This document shows, piece by piece, positions 60,734-64,000 of a stretch of 64,000 nt of DNA. The notes under the pieces are model-generated. The model saw only the letters and a program-made list of their open reading frames with translations, ran no database searches and was not told the origin of the DNA. Position numbers and translations under genes: made by a program. Positions within the stretch are counted from its first letter, which is position 1, and the number at the start of each line of letters is the position of its first letter. Origin of the DNA: Deltaproteobacteria bacterium (GTDB lineage Bacteria; Myxococcota_A; UBA796; CAJQPC01); contig JADKFE010000001.1 in assembly GCA_016717595.1 (NCBI GenBank), forward strand, positions 124,001 to 188,000, read 5' to 3'.

Positions 60734-63483
60734 GACAGCTCTTTGGCGCGGGTCTCACCCTCTGGCTTGTGGGGGTTGGTGTCGCCGCGGCGCAGGATCC
60801 CGGCGTGCCCAACGATCCGGCGCCAGCGCAAGCGGAGGGCGAAGACGGCGCGGATCTTGTGGGCCTCGGCCTCGACCCGGTCACCCGAGGCGTGTTTGTG
60901 GAGGCCGCGCGCCACGAGGCCCGAGGGAGCTGGGCCCGGGCGGCCTCGGCGTATAGCCTCGTGCTGGGCCGCGAGCCCACCTACGCCCCCGCCGTGCTCG
61001 GCCTCGCCCGCGCCCGCGAGCGCCAAGGCGACCGCCGCGCCGCTGAGGCCACCTTACGCACCTTGCCCATGGACGCCGACGCGGTGGAGGCCCTCGCCGC
61101 CCTGCTGGTAGAGGAGCGCCCGGCGGAGTCTGTGTCTCTGTATCGCACCTTGGGGACGCTGCGCCTGGGGGATCCCGCGCCGCTCTTGTTTGAGGCCGAG
61201 GCGGCGCTGCGCGCCCGAGACGTCGGCGGATCGGTGGCGGCCCTCGATCGATACCTCACGTTTGACGGGGCGAGCCGCAGCCCGGATCGTGTCGTCGAGC
61301 TGATGGTGGGCCTCGCCGCGGCATACAAAGACGCCGGTGACCGTGAGGCGGCGAAGATGTGGTTGCGGCGGGCGATTGAGCAGGCCCCCGACGGCGCCCT
61401 CGCCGAGGAGGCCCGGGCCCGGCTCGATCGTGTGCTCGTGGAGGAGGCCGCCGACAGCCTCGCCTTGGGCGGCGCCGAGGAGCTCGATCCCACCCTCACC
61501 GCCGCCCTGGATCTCGCCCGCCGGGCCCTCGCCGAGGGGGATCCCCAAGGGGCGGCTCGGCGTCTGGAGGAGCTCGCGAGCGTCGCGCCGCGCTCGCCGG
61601 AGATCTGGGGTGCGCTCGGTGAGGCCCGGCTGGCGCTGAACGACGTCGCTGGCGCCGAACAGGCGCTGATGACGGCGGTGGCGCTGCAGCCCGACGAGGC
61701 CAACTGGCGGGTGAGCCTGGGGCGTCTCATCGCCCTGGAGTACGCTGGGCGCCGCCATCGTGAGGCCATCGAGGAGCTCAGCGTGGCGTTGACCCTGCGC
61801 CCGTCGTGGACCGAGCTTCGATATCACCTCGGCGTGCTGCACCAAGAGTCCGGCGAGGGGGTCGAGGCCTTACGCGCATTGGAGGAGTATCTGCGCGTGG
61901 CGCCAGAGGGTGTGTACGCCGAGGCCGCGCGCCTCGCCATCACCCGGCTCACCCGACCCCGCCCCGAGGCCCCGTCGGTGGAGCGTCTGAGCGCCGTGCC
62001 CCCAGACGGGGTGCCCCCTGAGGCGTGGCGGCGATATCGGCTCGCCCAGGTGTATCTGCGGGATCGCCAAGACGACGCCCGGGCCCTGGCGGAGATCGAC
62101 GCGGCCTTGGCCCTGGACCCCGACTACACAGACGCCATCAACCTGCTCGCCCGGCTGCAGCTCCGCGCCGGCCAGCATGACGAGGCCCTGGCGACCTATG
62201 AGCGCAGCCTCACGATGAACCCCAATCAGCCACAGACGCTCTTGTCTGTGGGCTATGCGCTGCAGGCCGAGGGGCAGGTCGCCAAAGCCGCCGCGCGGTT
62301 TCGTGAGGCCGCCCGGGTGGGCGCCCCCGAGGCTTGGTACGCCTTGGCGGCCCTCGCCGAGCAGGACGGGCGCTGGATGGAGGCGCGTGAGCTCCTCGCC
62401 GAGTACTTCGCCCGCGCCGCCGGTGGCCGAGATCACGAGGCGGCCTTGGCCCTGCGCGCCTCGTTGGAGCGCCGCCTTCGGGCGACGGTGGGCCTGATCA
62501 CCGGCGCCGCGGGGATCGTGCTGGGTGTGCCCCTGCTCATCCTGCGCAGACGACGCAGCGGCCTCACCCTCGACGCGCTCTTGCTCCAGCACCCCGAGTG
62601 TTACGAGGAGGTCACCGCCGCGCTCACCGCGATGCGACACGAGGTCATCAAACACAACACAACGGTGCTCAAGACCGTCGCTGACGCCTTAGACGCCGGA
62701 GACCCCGGCCCGGCGCAGGAGGCGCTCGGCCGTCTTGTGGCCCCTGACGGCGCCGTGGCCCGCTGGGAGTCGTCATTACGCGCGCTGGAGGCCCTGGGCG
62801 CGGGGCTCGGCCTGCGCCTGAACCTGCGTCACTTGGACCCCGCCTTGGCCCCGATGTGTCGGGCGTTTGACGCGCTTCGGCGCCAGGCGCGCCGGGCGCG
62901 GTCGGGCAGGGCGTCCGCCGCCGAGCTTCGCCGCATCTCGGACGCGCTGAACGGCGAAGGATATCGGGCGTTGGGCCGCCTCATTCGTGAGGCGAACGTG
63001 CGCACCCTAGACGAAGAGACGCTGCGCGCGGCCTGGGAGCGTGTGCGCGCCGAGCCCGCCTTTCATGCGCTGGCCCAGCGTGGGCAGGCGCTTCCTCACC
63101 TAACAATCCACACAGACGGCATGCACCTGCCCGTTCGGGCCAGCGCGCAGGAGCTCGACGACATCATCGTGAACCTCCTGCGCAACAACCTTCAGGCCAC
63201 CCTCGCCGAGCGTGGTGATGACGCCCGCCTGGGCCTCATCTTGGAGGAGGAGCTCGACCCGGTCACCGGCTTAGAGGAGGTGGCGATGCGTTTCTGCGAC
63301 AACGCCCGGTCTGTGCTCACCGATGAGATGATTCAGGGCCGCTACATCGCCCGCGGCTTCGGCATCGTCGTCGAGCGGGTGCGCCGCCGCCGGGGGTCTG
63401 TGCGTGTTGAGCCCGCCGCGGCCCCCTACAACAAGGCCATCGTGGTGCGTCTGCCCCGGGCCGAGCGTGAGGACAACCCATGA
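60730..63483 (+). CDS. TPR-repeat histidine kinase
   Basis: A 917-residue protein starting at a TTG that overlaps the previous stop (GGAGGG upstream). The signal sequence MRQLFGAGLTLWLVGVGVAAAQD is followed by about 550 residues of tetratricopeptide repeats (for example APAVLGLARARERQGDRRAAEATLRTL and ALATYERSLTMNPNQPQTLLSVGYALQAEGQVAKAAARF), placing them in the periplasm. A transmembrane helix at about 585-605 precedes RRRRSG. The kinase core has H box AMRHEVIKHNT (His637), N box VNLLRNNLQATL (Asn815, Asn819, Asn820) and GFGIVVERV. The G1 box is weak (MRFCDNARSV). It probably phosphorylates the flanking REC proteins. Confidence 0.83.
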   Translation: MRQLFGAGLTLWLVGVGVAAAQDPGVPNDPAPAQAEGEDGADLVGLGLDPVTRGVFVEAARHEARGSWARAASAYSLVLGREPTYAPAVLGLARARERQGDRRAAEATLRTLPMDADAVEALAALLVEERPAESVSLYRTLGTLRLGDPAPLLFEAEAALRARDVGGSVAALDRYLTFDGASRSPDRVVELMVGLAAAYKDAGDREAAKMWLRRAIEQAPDGALAEEARARLDRVLVEEAADSLALGGAEELDPTLTAALDLARRALAEGDPQGAARRLEELASVAPRSPEIWGALGEARLALNDVAGAEQALMTAVALQPDEANWRVSLGRLIALEYAGRRHREAIEELSVALTLRPSWTELRYHLGVLHQESGEGVEALRALEEYLRVAPEGVYAEAARLAITRLTRPRPEAPSVERLSAVPPDGVPPEAWRRYRLAQVYLRDRQDDARALAEIDAALALDPDYTDAINLLARLQLRAGQHDEALATYERSLTMNPNQPQTLLSVGYALQAEGQVAKAAARFREAARVGAPEAWYALAALAEQDGRWMEARELLAEYFARAAGGRDHEAALALRASLERRLRATVGLITGAAGIVLGVPLLILRRRRSGLTLDALLLQHPECYEEVTAALTAMRHEVIKHNTTVLKTVADALDAGDPGPAQEALGRLVAPDGAVARWESSLRALEALGAGLGLRLNLRHLDPALAPMCRAFDALRRQARRARSGRASAAELRRISDALNGEGYRALGRLIREANVRTLDEETLRAAWERVRAEPAFHALAQRGQALPHLTIHTDGMHLPVRASAQELDDIIVNLLRNNLQATLAERGDDARLGLILEEELDPVTGLEEVAMRFCDNARSVLTDEMIQGRYIARGFGIVVERVRRRRGSVRVEPAAAPYNKAIVVRLPRAEREDNP

Positions 63484-64000
63484 CACAGGTGCTCATCGTC
63501 GAGGACGGCCAGGAGTACAGCGCCCTGTTTCAGCGGTATCTCACCGAAGGGTTCAGCTTCACCCGCGCTGGTGACGGCCCCGAGGCCCTTCTGCTGCTAC
63601 AGACGCGGGCCTTCGCCGTCATCTTCTTGGACATGCGGTTTGACCGCGCCGAGCCCAGCCGCCTGCTGGGGGATCTCGCCGCCACCACGGCCCGCTTCAC
63701 CGGCGACGAGGCCCAGGCCCGCCGCCACTTGGAGGACCACCAAGGCGTGTACATCCTCGCGGCCTTACGCGAGGCCGGGGTGAGCGTGCCCGTGGTGATG
63801 AGCTACGATTTTGACGGTGAGCCCCGGCGCTTCAAACACCTGGAGTCACGGTACGCGCCGCTCTCTTACCTCACCGATGACGCCGGGCCCGCCGAGATCC
63901 GCGCGGCGCTGGGGCGAGCGGGCGGCGGCTGCTCAGCGGGCGGTGAGTCGCCCCTCAGCCCCCGAAGACCCCACGCCCGACGGCCCGAAGTCTCGGCTCG
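63480..64000 (+). CDS. Response-regulator-like protein with REC insertion (3' end outside window)
   Basis: The frame starts with ATG overlapping the kinase stop (ATGA) and is open to the window edge, giving at least 173 residues. The receiver begins VLIVEDGQEYSALFQRYL and the phosphoacceptor is Asp51 in AVIFLDMRFD. As in the NtrC-like protein, an insertion of about 30 residues (RAEPSRLLGDLAATTARFTGDEAQARRHLEDHQ) follows, then VYILAALREAGVSVPVVMSYDFDG. The last visible residues are Gly/Ser/Pro/Arg-rich, a likely linker to an output domain that is not seen. Confidence 0.75.
   Translation, partial: MTQVLIVEDGQEYSALFQRYLTEGFSFTRAGDGPEALLLLQTRAFAVIFLDMRFDRAEPSRLLGDLAATTARFTGDEAQARRHLEDHQGVYILAALREAGVSVPVVMSYDFDGEPRRFKHLESRYAPLSYLTDDAGPAEIRAALGRAGGGCSAGGESPLSPRRPHARRPEVSA

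Overview
The window is GC-rich (roughly 70% by eye) bacterial chromosome with dense, often overlapping genes. The gene content points to Myxococcota or a close deltaproteobacterial relative: many short lipoproteins with DTA/PVDTA-type linkers, a MYXO-CTERM-like Arg-rich tail, thrombospondin type 3 repeats joined to OmpA, sigma-54 regulators, FHA-GGDEF and TPR-kinase signalling proteins, and a 61-residue IDFNI-ending protein of a type I associate with myxobacteria. This placement is inference; there is no rRNA.

Layout. 1-8.7 kb: a partial WD40 protein, then a glycogen/alpha-glucan cluster (two GH57 enzymes, a GalT-like HIT protein, GlgA) with a serine-hydrolase lipoprotein inside it. 8.7-18 kb: a sulfatase-like membrane protein, a PlsB-like acyltransferase, rpmB, a DUF2520-type Rossmann protein, and an enoyl-CoA hydratase overlapping a biotin-carboxylase-like protein that has lost its catalytic residues. 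18-26 kb: a frameshifted propeller/haloperoxidase gene, a CPBP protease, an OmpR/histidine kinase pair and an FHA-GGDEF cyclase. 26-34 kb: a frameshifted TSP3/OmpA gene, a Nudix hydrolase, a subtilase and a PilZ-like acidic protein. 34-35.1 kb: selC (tRNA-Sec) followed by toxin-antitoxin genes and a broken hicA that ends at an inverted-repeat element. 35.1-37 kb: a lipoprotein operon with a copper type II monooxygenase and a CX4CH cytochrome.

37-46.2 kb looks like one sulfur-oxidation regulon. A PAS/sigma-54 activator sits beside rhodanese, ETHE1-like persulfide dioxygenase, porin and periplasmic DsrE genes; the first two each have a near-perfect -24/-12 promoter. A divergent set encodes a TsdA-like dihaem cytochrome, a SoxC-like molybdoenzyme (frameshifted), a monohaem cytochrome and a YeiH-type exporter. 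A TGAAACA/TGTTTCA motif recurs in front of these units, including five exact copies, mostly on a 15-bp pitch, in the 405-bp TsdA/YeiH intergenic region.

46.2-52 kb is a tightly overlapping minus-strand operon: MNIO (DUF692) enzyme, partner protein, lipoprotein/EcfS-like membrane fusion, double ECF ATPase and EcfT. This pairing of an MNIO with an ECF-type transporter is the best candidate for an undescribed system. 52-58.7 kb holds a beta-barrel, an APCDD1-like lipoprotein, a LysR regulator, an M15-like peptidase, a ROK-family protein and an App1-like HAD protein. 58.7-64 kb is a four-gene phosphorelay (small His protein, REC-sigma-54 regulator, TPR kinase, REC protein) whose genes overlap end to end and run off the window.

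Five genes are each broken by a single-base indel. This frequency suggests consensus errors in the assembly rather than five real pseudogenes.
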